Part shown: piece by piece, positions 1 to 6,833 of the stretch
Layout: each line of letters starts with the position of its first letter
Numbering within the stretch: the first letter of the stretch is position 1
Source of the DNA: Akkermansiaceae bacterium
GTDB lineage: Bacteria > Verrucomicrobiota > Verrucomicrobiia > Verrucomicrobiales > Akkermansiaceae
Assembly (NCBI GenBank): GCA_023301645.1
Contig: JALZUH010000186.1
Coordinates: 1-24,340, forward strand
Direction of reading: 5' to 3'
Length of the DNA: 24,340 nucleotides
The notes under the pieces: model-generated
The model's input: the letters and a program-made list of their open reading frames with translations, nothing else
Told to the model about the DNA's origin: nothing
Databases searched by the model: none
Position numbers and translations under genes: made by a program

Positions 1-561
1 GATCCTCAGGGTATTCACGTAGAGCCATTTAAGAAGCCGAGTGAGGAGGAGCTTGCCCATGACTTCCTGTGGCGTGTCCATGCGAAGGTGCCTAGAGATG
101 GCCAAATTGTTGTGTTTAACCGCTCTCACTATGAGGATATCCTCGCGGTGCGTGTGAAGAAGATTTACCCGAAGTCGGTCTGGAAGCCTCGCTATGAGCA
201 TATTGCTAACTTCGAGCAAATGCTGGCTGATGAGGGCACGACGATTGTTAAGATCTTTCTGAATATTTCTAAAGATGAGCAGAAGGAGCGTCTGCAGGCT
301 CGACTCGATAATGAGGCGAAGCACTGGAAGTTTAACCCCGATGATCTGAAGGATCGTGCTCAGTGGGATAAGTTTCAGGAGGCGTATGAGGATGTGATAG
401 CGAAGACGGACTCTGATTCAGCACCTTGGTATATCGTGCCAGCTGATGCGAAGTGGTATCGTAATCTTGTGGTTACTCGTATCATGGTGGATACCTTGAA
501 GAATCTCGATCTTCAGTATCCGTCGTCGGACTGGATTGCCGATGATATCCGCATTGATTAA
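1..561 (+). CDS. ppk2: Polyphosphate kinase 2 family protein, 5'-truncated by window edge
   Basis: The frame is open from base 1, so this is the C-terminal 186 residues of a gene that begins outside the window. PPK2 enzymes move phosphate between polyphosphate and nucleotides in the cytoplasm. The visible part opens with DPQG, then EEELAHDFLWRVH and VVFNRSHYEDIL. This is the Walker-B-like region of the PPK2 subgroup that has FNRSHYED in place of FDRSWYNR. The C-terminal lid region follows (DRAQWDKFQEAYEDVI, then APWYIVPADAKWYRNL and TRIMVDTL). The Walker A lysine lies upstream and cannot be checked. The stop is 19 bases before the YjbQ gene, so the two may be co-transcribed. Family assignment is firm; whether it favours AMP, ADP or GDP cannot be judged from this fragment. 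Confidence 0.92.
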   Translation, partial: DPQGIHVEPFKKPSEEELAHDFLWRVHAKVPRDGQIVVFNRSHYEDILAVRVKKIYPKSVWKPRYEHIANFEQMLADEGTTIVKIFLNISKDEQKERLQARLDNEAKHWKFNPDDLKDRAQWDKFQEAYEDVIAKTDSDSAPWYIVPADAKWYRNLVVTRIMVDTLKNLDLQYPSSDWIADDIRID

Positions 562-580
562 GTGTTAATTTCGGTGACTT

Positions 581-1006
581 ATGTCAGTTCATTCGGCGCA
601 ATTAGAGCTCCCTACTAGAGGTAAGGGAACATACGAGATCTCTGATGAGATCAGAGATTTGGTGCGGGCTTCGGGCGTGCATACGGGCACGGCGACGGTT
701 TTCGTCGAGCACACGAGTGCGAGTCTGATCCTGATGGAGAATGCCGATCCTAGTGCACGGCGAGATTTGGAGGCGTTTTTTGATCAATTAGTGCCTGAGG
801 ATACTCCTTACTTTACCCATACTTATGAGGGGCCTGACGATATGCCTTCTCACATTCGTATGGCGCTGACTCGGAGCAGTGAGGTGATTCCAGTCATGGG
901 TGGTCAGCTAAGATTGGGCACGTGGCAGGGGATCTTCCTTTTCGAGCATCGTAGGCAGCCTCATGTGAGGAAGTTGAGTGTGGTCATTCAGGGTGAGGGT
1001 TATTAA
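581..1006 (+). CDS. yjbQ: YjbQ/UPF0047 family protein
   Basis: A 141-residue protein, the usual length for the YjbQ (UPF0047) family. Visible family hallmarks are HTGTATVFVEHTSASLILMEN, PSARRDLEAFFDQLVPED, YFTHTYEGPDDMPSHIRMAL and the C-terminal block GTWQGIFLFEHRRQPHVRKL. The conserved His and Glu residues of the likely active site are present (VEHTSAS; the H in DDMPSHIR; FEHR). Some family members show weak thiamine-phosphate synthase activity in vitro, but the physiological role is unsettled. It lies 19 bases after the PPK2 gene on the same strand and probably shares its transcript. The start ATG has no Shine-Dalgarno sequence. Confidence 0.9.
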   Translation: MSVHSAQLELPTRGKGTYEISDEIRDLVRASGVHTGTATVFVEHTSASLILMENADPSARRDLEAFFDQLVPEDTPYFTHTYEGPDDMPSHIRMALTRSSEVIPVMGGQLRLGTWQGIFLFEHRRQPHVRKLSVVIQGEGY

Positions 1007-1037
1007 TTGCCCTGTAACTAGCTACTGATGGAGTGGT

Positions 1038-1067
1038 TTGTCTTGGGCGACATTTTTAGGTGTTAAT
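1038..1067 (+). promoter_or_regulatory. Possible promoter for efflux operon
   Basis: TTGTCT at 1038-1043 and GTTAAT at 1062-1067 are separated by 18 bases and match the sigma70 -35 and -10 consensus at 4 of 6 positions each. The pair lies in the 113-base gap between the YjbQ gene and the TolC-like gene, about 50 bases before the ATG. The match is modest and may be chance; the position, where an operon start is expected, is the main support. Confidence 0.3.
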
Positions 1068-1119
1068 TTTTAAAAGAGGTGTAGGTTCCCAATCACCTTC
1101 GGTTCTTTTCTAACCACTT

Positions 1120-2727
1120 ATGAAATCCTTTCGCTTATTACCTTTAGCAAATGCTGCTCTATTGTGCTTGTTGCTTGTGTCTTGCTCGACGAGCTACCAC
1201 CAGAAAAAGGTAGATGCTGAGGTGTATGAGGTTTTAAAAAAGGCGGAGAAGGAGGTGTTTAAAAAATCAACGCCCTTCACTATCGATACGGAGAGAAGTC
1301 ATACTCCCATTGAGGAGATCACCAACGAGTCGTTATTTAAACAATCAAATCAACAGGGCGCGGTGACCTTTGGTATCGAGGAAAGCTTGAGCTATGCGGT
1401 GAAGAATAGCCCGCAATACCAAAGCCAGAAGGAGGCGCTTTACCTGACGGGACTGGGTATGGTGGATGCGAAGATACCCTTTTCGCTCAACGGGCGCAGC
1501 GGGGCGGATGTCTCGCGAAATCGTCAATCCAATGGTGATGAAAGTCTTAGCGCGGGAGTGAATAACTCGGTTACGACTCTTCTTGGTAGCGGTGCTAATC
1601 TGAGCCTTAACTTGGCCAATGACTTGTTGAAATTTTTCACTGGTAGTTCAAATAGGTCGATTAACTCAATTGTTAGCTTTAACTTGAGTCAGCCTATTTT
1701 ACGAGGATTTGGCTCTGATATCGTGGCTGAGGGCGTGACTCAGGCGTCGAGGAATGTCATATACCAAATGCGGACATATGGGGTGTTTCAGCAGATGTTT
1801 TCGCGCCAAGTCGTCATTGATTACTTACGCCTGCTGCAGAGTCAGGAGCAGATTGTCAATGAGCGCTCGAACTTGGAGTCTAGAAGGCAAAACTTCGAAT
1901 ACCTCAAGGCAAGATCTGTCGACCGTGCTAGCCCTGAGGAGGTGGCTGATGCGGAGCAGGGCGTATTGCAGGCTGAGACACGTCTCATTAACGTGGAGTC
2001 TGGCTTTTCTACTCAGCTCGACGCCTTTAAGATAAGAATCGGTATGCCAGCTGGTATGACGCTGAATTTGAAAACATCTGAGCTTGATGATTTAGTAGCG
2101 GCGGGGGCAATACCTGTTAGACTGAGTAATCGTGAAGCCTACCAGTCGGCACTGAAGAATCGCGCTGCATTGCTCAATGATATTGATCGTTTTGAGGATA
2201 GCCGGCGCAATGTGCTCATTGTGGCAGACAGCTTGCGAACTTCACTCAACTTTGTTTCCAATGCCTCGATTGCCAATAGTGGTAACCGCTGGGAGAGGCT
2301 TAATTTCAATGATATTTCGACCAATGTAGGGCTGGAGCTCGATCTCCCTATTAACAGAAAGCGTGAGCGCAATAACTACCGCAGGGCTTTGATTGCCTTT
2401 GACTCAGATGCGCGCTTGTTGCGCCAGACCCATGACCAGCTCAAAAACCTTGTGGACTTGAGATTTCGTGAGCTTGAGCAGTTTCGTAAAAACTACGAGA
2501 TTCAAGTGGGGTCAGTGACTCTGGCAGAGCGACGAGTCGAGGGGAATAAGCTACGCTTGAAGGCTGGCACGGTAATCTTTAGGCGTCTAAGTGAGGCGGA
2601 GGACGCTCTCATTAGTGCTCAAAACGCAGCTACTGCAGCATTGGTTAACTATCAGCAAAGTAGATTAAGCCTCTATGAAGATTTGGGCATACTCGATATT
2701 GAAAAATCCAAGTTCTGGATTAAGTAA
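1120..2727 (+). CDS. TolC-family outer membrane efflux lipoprotein
   Basis: A 535-residue protein with a lipoprotein signal: a hydrophobic stretch (AALLCLLLV) then the lipobox LVSC, with the lipidated Cys at about residue 22. The remainder shows the TolC/OEP pattern: long helical stretches rich in Glu, Arg and Gln (for example SRRQNFEYLKARSVDRASPEEVADAEQGVLQA, split here as two adjacent helical blocks near residues 245-290) alternating with beta-type segments (SVTTLLGSGANLSLNLAN; NVGLELDLPINRKRERNNYRRA). SVDRASPEEVADAE and the C-terminal GTVIFRRLSEAEDALISA resemble TolC helices in the second repeat. It would form the outer-membrane duct for the adaptor, ATPase and permease encoded immediately downstream. 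At 535 residues it is longer than classical TolC-family members (about 420-490), mainly in the N-terminal region. Confidence 0.85.
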   Translation: MKSFRLLPLANAALLCLLLVSCSTSYHQKKVDAEVYEVLKKAEKEVFKKSTPFTIDTERSHTPIEEITNESLFKQSNQQGAVTFGIEESLSYAVKNSPQYQSQKEALYLTGLGMVDAKIPFSLNGRSGADVSRNRQSNGDESLSAGVNNSVTTLLGSGANLSLNLANDLLKFFTGSSNRSINSIVSFNLSQPILRGFGSDIVAEGVTQASRNVIYQMRTYGVFQQMFSRQVVIDYLRLLQSQEQIVNERSNLESRRQNFEYLKARSVDRASPEEVADAEQGVLQAETRLINVESGFSTQLDAFKIRIGMPAGMTLNLKTSELDDLVAAGAIPVRLSNREAYQSALKNRAALLNDIDRFEDSRRNVLIVADSLRTSLNFVSNASIANSGNRWERLNFNDISTNVGLELDLPINRKRERNNYRRALIAFDSDARLLRQTHDQLKNLVDLRFRELEQFRKNYEIQVGSVTLAERRVEGNKLRLKAGTVIFRRLSEAEDALISAQNAATAALVNYQQSRLSLYEDLGILDIEKSKFWIK

Positions 2728-2746
2728 TAAGCACCCTACATTCATT

Positions 2747-4192
2747 ATGAAGAAATTTGTCATTATCGCCGTTGTCATCGCCTTAGTCTGGGGTTTGTTT
2801 TCACTGAAGCGCGGGGGCATGGGCAGCGAGTATGAGGAGGCGGAGTTCACCAGTGTGTCGCGTGGCGATCTGACGATTTCGCTGAAGGAGAGTGGCTTTC
2901 TTAATGCGGTAGAGGAGATCACGGTGAAGAATGATATTACCTTCGGTTCATTAAATATCATAGAGATCATCCCAGATGGAACTTACGTGGAGAAGGGTGA
3001 CTTTATAATCGAGCTCGACACCGAGCCACTGCTTAAAATCAAAGCCGAGCGAGAGGATAAGGTGATCACCGCTGAGCTAAATCTTACCCAAGCGCAAAAC
3101 ACCTACGAAATTACCGAGAGTGAAGTTCAGAGTGGGGTGAATAGCTCACGCAATAAAATTGAATTTGCTAAGCTGGATTTGGAGAAGTTCGAAACACTCG
3201 ATAAGGAAAGGCAGCTAGAGGAATCACTCGGTGAGATCGATGTGGCTAAGGATCAGTTAAGTCTCTCCGAGCAGGGGTATAAGACTTCAGTTGAACTTGC
3301 TGAGAAGGGATTCGAGACGAAATCCAGAGTCGCTAGTGATGAGCTCGACTTATCGGCTAAGAGACGAAACTTGAAATCCTCGATGGCGAAGTATGAGACG
3401 CTCAAGAACTACGACCTGAAGAAAGAGAGCCTCCAGCTAGTGAAGAGTCTAGAAGAGGCGCGGAGTGATTACGAGCGCACTCAGAAAGAAGGTGATAACA
3501 AGATCCAAGGTGCAAAGGCTAAGCTCGATAATGCCCAAAATGTGCTTCAGCGGGCACAGGACGAGCTAGTAGACGTCGAGTCACAGCTGAAGAAAACCCG
3601 TCTGAATGCCCCCATCAGTGGCTACGCGCTCTACCCTAAGGTGAAATACTACCAGATCGATAAACAGCTATCGAAGGGGAAGTCCGTAGGTCGAAACCAA
3701 GCGCTAATGCGTCTGCCTAATATGGAGAGGCTGAAGGTGGATGTTGATGTGGCAGAGCGATTTGTAAGTGATATCAAGGTTGGTCAGAAAGCCATCATCT
3801 CCGTGGGTGCTCTGAAAGATCGGACATTTTCTGGTGTCGTTTCCTACCTGTCACCCTTACCCGTTCAGGAAAGCAGCTGGAATAAATCGAGTGTGCAGAA
3901 ATACCATGTGATCATCGATGTTGAGGACGACACGCTGCCGGCGACGATCAAGCCTCAAATCTCAGCTGCTACTGAGATTATTTTAGACGAGTTAAGTGAC
4001 GTGGTTTATGTCCCAATCCAGGCCGTGCATACCGTGAAGGGGAAGCGCGTAGTCTACGTGAGGAAAGGCTCTGGCTATGAATACGAAACACGTGAGGTGA
4101 GCATAGGGAAGATGAATACTAGCTATATTGAAATCTCCGAAGGAGTCAAAGAAGGCGAGGAAGTTCTGATCTCTGAGCCTGAGAGTGTGTGA
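2747..4192 (+). CDS. Periplasmic adaptor (MacA/HlyD-like) of efflux system
   Basis: A 481-residue membrane-fusion protein. It begins with a single membrane anchor (KKFVIIAVVIALVWGLFSL), then a lipoyl/barrel-sandwich half-motif (GDLTISLKESGFLNAVEEITVKN, in two parts; IEIIPDGTYVEKGDFIIELD), a long coiled coil around residues 95-285, the second lipoyl half (LNAPISGYALYP) and a beta-barrel and membrane-proximal region (LKVDVDVAERFVSDIKVGQKAIISV; YVPIQAVHTVKGKRVVYV; EGVKEGEEVLIS). The frame is open upstream to 2675, but the ATG at 2747 is preferred. It follows the stop of the TolC-like gene by 19 bases and puts the hydrophobic anchor at the N-terminus. The coiled coil is long for a MacA (about 190 residues). 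The role, linking the inner-membrane pump to the outer-membrane duct, follows from the family and the operon. Confidence 0.88.
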   Translation: MKKFVIIAVVIALVWGLFSLKRGGMGSEYEEAEFTSVSRGDLTISLKESGFLNAVEEITVKNDITFGSLNIIEIIPDGTYVEKGDFIIELDTEPLLKIKAEREDKVITAELNLTQAQNTYEITESEVQSGVNSSRNKIEFAKLDLEKFETLDKERQLEESLGEIDVAKDQLSLSEQGYKTSVELAEKGFETKSRVASDELDLSAKRRNLKSSMAKYETLKNYDLKKESLQLVKSLEEARSDYERTQKEGDNKIQGAKAKLDNAQNVLQRAQDELVDVESQLKKTRLNAPISGYALYPKVKYYQIDKQLSKGKSVGRNQALMRLPNMERLKVDVDVAERFVSDIKVGQKAIISVGALKDRTFSGVVSYLSPLPVQESSWNKSSVQKYHVIIDVEDDTLPATIKPQISAATEIILDELSDVVYVPIQAVHTVKGKRVVYVRKGSGYEYETREVSIGKMNTSYIEISEGVKEGEEVLISEPESV

Positions 4193-4234
4193 GTTCAGTG
4201 GGCTAAAAGGCTAGAAGTTGAAATGTTCCCCTAG

Positions 4235-4927
4235 ATGATGATTGAGCTACAAGGTATCAAAAAAAGCTTCGCCATTGGTGATCAGAGAGTCCACGCCATC
4301 GTCGAGCTCGACTTGACGATTTCTAAAGGTGATTTTCTTGCCATTATGGGCACATCTGGGTCGGGTAAATCCACCCTACTTAATATCTTAGGATGCCTAG
4401 ACACTCCGACTTCTGGGCAATACCTCATTGAGGGTGATGATGTCACCTCGCTGAGTGATGACGAGCTATCAGAACTACGTGGCAAGAAGATAGGCTTTAT
4501 CTTCCAGTCGTATAATTTACTGCCGCAGTTTACCGTGCTTGAGAACATCAAGCTCCCACTACTCTACCAAGAAAATGTAGATCCCGAGGCAAGCCATGAA
4601 AAGGCTCTGAAGTTAGCTAAGCTAGTGGGGCTCGCCGAGCGACTAGAGCACCGACCCTACGAGCTCTCGGGTGGACAGCAGCAGCGCGTGGCCATTGCAC
4701 GGTCGCTGATCAATGATCCACTGATCCTACTTGCCGATGAGCCCACGGGAAACTTAGACACGCAGACAGAAAATGAGATATTAAACCTCTTCGAGGAGCT
4801 CAATAGCCAAGGTATTACCATCATTGTCGTCACTCATGAGCCCGAGGTAGGTGATCGGGCGCAGCGAGTTGTCACCATGAGGGATGGTGTCATTATTAGC
4901 GAAACATCAACAAAAGAGCATGAGTAA
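4235..4927 (+). CDS. MacB/LolD-type ABC transporter ATP-binding protein
   Basis: A 230-residue ATPase of the MacB/LolD/FtsE type. Visible motifs are Walker A GTSGSGKST (residues 39-47), a Q-loop region IGFIFQSYNLLPQFTVLEN, the ABC signature LSGGQQQR, Walker B LILLADEP followed by TGNLD, and the switch histidine in VVTHEPEV. Substrate is not readable from the sequence; the companions indicate a tripartite pump driven from the inner membrane. ATG codons at 4235 and 4238 are both possible starts. Its stop overlaps the start of the permease gene by 8 bases, so the two are translationally coupled. Confidence 0.93.
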   Translation: MMIELQGIKKSFAIGDQRVHAIVELDLTISKGDFLAIMGTSGSGKSTLLNILGCLDTPTSGQYLIEGDDVTSLSDDELSELRGKKIGFIFQSYNLLPQFTVLENIKLPLLYQENVDPEASHEKALKLAKLVGLAERLEHRPYELSGGQQQRVAIARSLINDPLILLADEPTGNLDTQTENEILNLFEELNSQGITIIVVTHEPEVGDRAQRVVTMRDGVIISETSTKEHE

Positions 4928-6155
4928 GATCCTCGTTACCATTCAGCTGGCCTTTCGTAGCCTTGCTCTGCACAAGCTTCGCTCTGGCTTGACGATTCTA
5001 GGGATTGTCTTCGGTGTCGCCTCGGTGATTACCATGCTTGCGGTGGGTGAGGGGACTTCCAGTGCTGCTCAAGAAAACATCAAGCAACTGGGTAGTAATA
5101 ATATTATTATTGAGAGTGTTAAGAAAGAAGATGCTGAGGGCAACGGCAGGGTGATTACCTACGGTATCACCTATGACGATCTCACGAGGATTCTCGAATC
5201 CATGCCTCATGTCACTGCCTACGCGCGCCAGCGAATCAATGATGGCAAGGTTCGCTATGAGGGGCTCGGGCACGAGTCTGTGGTCATTGCTTGTGACGCT
5301 AGCCTTTTTAAGGTGAAAAATATCCCCATCAAGAAAGGGCGAAGAATCCTAGATGCTGACATAGCAAACAGAAGTAATGTATGTGTGATTACTAAGTCAC
5401 TGGCTACTAAGCTCTTTCCATACCAAGACCCACTGAGCCATAAGGTGAGCTTTGACGGGGCGCATTACCAAGTCGTCGGTATCACAGGGCGATCAAGCAG
5501 TATCGATCAGTCAGAAACGCCCAAAATCTATATCCCATTTAGCACATCGGTGTCCAATTACGGTGAGCTAACGGTGAAGATTAAGGTCGGCTCACGTGAG
5601 CGCGAGCTGGTTCATATCCACAAGCTTATCCTCCAGTTTTCAGATGCAGAATCTGTCTACTCCGCTCACCGACGACTCAGGCGCATTATGAGCTATGGGC
5701 ATAAGACTGAGGATTATCGTATCAAGGTGCCTATTGAGCTCATTGAGCAGGCGAAGGAAACACAGCGCATCTTCAGCATGCTGCTGGGCTCGATAGCGGG
5801 GATCTCTCTGCTGGTAGGGGGCATAGGTATTATGAATATCATGCTGGCAACGGTATCGGAGCGGACCAAGGAAATTGGCCTGCGCCGCGCTATCGGAGCG
5901 AAGAAGAGAGATGTGGTCATCCAGTTCATGACGGAGTCCATCGTGCTCTCGCTCGTGGGGGGAGTGGTCGGTGTGCTACTTGGTGTCCTTCTACCTTTTG
6001 TTATTACGGCGGCTACAGGTATCGAGGCGGTTGTCTCGCCTCTTTCTGTGATCATTGCGTTTCTGATCTCAGGCTTAACGGGAGTGATTTTTGGTAGTTA
6101 TCCAGCGATTAAAAGTGCCAATCTGAGCCCGATTGAGGCACTCAAGGATATGTAG
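4920..6155 (+). CDS. MacB-like ABC transporter permease
   Basis: A 411-residue permease with the MacB/FtsX layout. A first transmembrane helix (RSGLTILGIVFGVASVITML) is followed by a MacB periplasmic core domain of about 230 residues (LGSNNIIIES; SLATKLFP; YQVVGITGR) and an FtsX domain with three helices (LLGSIAGISLLVGGIGIMNI; SIVLSLVGGVVGVLLGVLLP; LSVIIAFLISGLTGVIFGSY). The coupling region VSERTKEIGLRRAIGAKKRD and the terminal PAIKSANLSPIEALKDM are typical. The frame is open from 4884, but the ATG at 4920 in the overlap ATGAGTAA is the natural start and begins the protein at MSKILVTIQLAFRSL. ATPase and permease are separate chains here, unlike fused E. coli MacB. Confidence 0.93.
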   Translation: MSKILVTIQLAFRSLALHKLRSGLTILGIVFGVASVITMLAVGEGTSSAAQENIKQLGSNNIIIESVKKEDAEGNGRVITYGITYDDLTRILESMPHVTAYARQRINDGKVRYEGLGHESVVIACDASLFKVKNIPIKKGRRILDADIANRSNVCVITKSLATKLFPYQDPLSHKVSFDGAHYQVVGITGRSSSIDQSETPKIYIPFSTSVSNYGELTVKIKVGSRERELVHIHKLILQFSDAESVYSAHRRLRRIMSYGHKTEDYRIKVPIELIEQAKETQRIFSMLLGSIAGISLLVGGIGIMNIMLATVSERTKEIGLRRAIGAKKRDVVIQFMTESIVLSLVGGVVGVLLGVLLPFVITAATGIEAVVSPLSVIIAFLISGLTGVIFGSYPAIKSANLSPIEALKDM

Positions 6156-6161
6156 TATAAT
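6133..6161 (+). promoter_or_regulatory. Likely rpsO promoter
   Basis: TTGAGG at 6133-6138 and a perfect TATAAT at 6156-6161 are spaced by exactly 17 bases. The -35 element lies inside the last codons of the permease gene and the -10 element begins directly after its stop. Transcription would begin near 6168, leaving a leader of about 80 bases before rpsO. This is the best sigma70-type match I found in the window. Confidence 0.55.
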
Positions 6162-6204
6162 CATCTTGCAAAAATGCAAAATTCTGCTTTATTGCTGCCA
6201 CCCG

Positions 6205-6241
6205 AACTAGGGCTGACTGGCAAGGAGCTAGTTAGAAACTA
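6205..6241 (+). promoter_or_regulatory. rpsO leader with two competing hairpins (candidate S15 autoregulatory site)
   Basis: Two hairpins share the same bases. AACTAG (6205-6210) can pair with CTAGTT (6228-6233), which encloses AAGGAG (6222-6227) in the loop. Alternatively TAGTT (6229-6233) pairs with AACTA (6237-6241) around an AGA loop. AAGGAG lies 23 bases before the ATG, too far to act as a Shine-Dalgarno in linear RNA, but folding the 13-base second hairpin reduces the effective distance to about 10 bases. S15 represses its own mRNA in several phyla through unrelated leader structures, so a leader switch here is plausible. The stems are short, and neighbouring genes do not use Shine-Dalgarno sequences, which weakens the idea. 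Confidence 0.35.
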
Positions 6242-6250
6242 TATAATACC

Positions 6251-6523
6251 ATGAGTAAATCATCAAAGACTGAAGAGATCATTAATCCAGCTGACTTCCG
6301 CCTCCACGAAGGTGACACAGGAAGTGCTGACTTCCAAGTAGCACTTCTTACTAAGCGCATCAAGCACCTCACTGCTCACATGGGCGATCACAAGAAGGAT
6401 TTCGCAAGCCGCAGAGGACTTCTTACAATGGTAGCACAGCGTCGTAAGCTTCTCGATTACCTCAAGGGTGAGTCAGAAGAGCGCTACGCTAAGCTTATCA
6501 AAGGCTTAGGGCTTCGCCGCTAA
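6251..6523 (+). CDS. rpsO: 30S ribosomal protein S15
   Basis: A 90-residue protein of normal S15 length. Diagnostic stretches are FRLHEGDTGSADFQVALLT, RIKHLTAHMGDHKKDFASRR, GLLTMVAQRRKLLDYLK and the C-terminal RYAKLIKGLGLRR. S15 binds 16S rRNA early in assembly of the 30S platform. It is followed by an intrinsic terminator and then by pnp, the widespread rpsO-pnp gene order. Terminator and spacing (310 bases between the two genes) suggest pnp is at least partly transcribed separately. Confidence 0.98.
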   Translation: MSKSSKTEEIINPADFRLHEGDTGSADFQVALLTKRIKHLTAHMGDHKKDFASRRGLLTMVAQRRKLLDYLKGESEERYAKLIKGLGLRR

Positions 6524-6534
6524 AGAATTTTTGC

Positions 6535-6566
6535 AAACGGTCACGGTTTCTCCGTGGCCGTTTTGC
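6535..6566 (+). terminator. Intrinsic terminator after rpsO
   Basis: AAACGGTCACGG (6535-6546) pairs with CCGTGGCCGTTT (6552-6563) around a TTTCT loop: a 12-bp stem with one G-U pair, running into TTTTGC. It sits 11 bases after the rpsO stop. Confidence 0.85.
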
Positions 6567-6833
6567 TTATTACCCTTCTTGGTAGGCATCTTGTCTCGCC
6601 GACCACAGAAAGGCTTAAACACACGGCTGTATTTGAACAGTGATGTTCGGATAGGGTCAAATTATCGTTTTTTAAGAGCTCTCGATGAAGGTGTTGATGA
6701 TGTTTTAATCAGAATGCCGGAACGTAGTAGCAAATTGAAAAGAAGAATAGAGACAACTGTCACCGAGCTGGCGCAAAGTGCGCTAATATAAGCAATCAGG
6801 TGACCCCAAACACAAAGAAGAAAAAAGAAGAAT
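6567..6833 (+). other. Intergenic region before pnp, no gene recognised
   Basis: About 270 bases between the rpsO terminator and pnp. A short reading frame crosses it, but its start lies inside the terminator and the protein has no recognisable features, so it is not called. Purine-rich sequence (AAGAAGAAAAAAGAAGA) directly precedes the pnp ATG. TTGAAA at 6735-6740 resembles a -35 box, but no good -10 box follows at the right distance. GCGC-AAAGT-GCGC at 6771-6783 is a small hairpin. Confidence 0.5.

Noticed and set aside
6242..6247. TATAAT three bases before the rpsO ATG
   Set aside because: As a -10 box it would start transcription inside the gene, and no -35 lies at the right distance; the pair at 6133-6161 is better.
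6531..6791. Short plus-strand reading frame between rpsO and pnp
   Set aside because: Its start overlaps the rpsO terminator and the protein has no recognisable features or coding-like composition.
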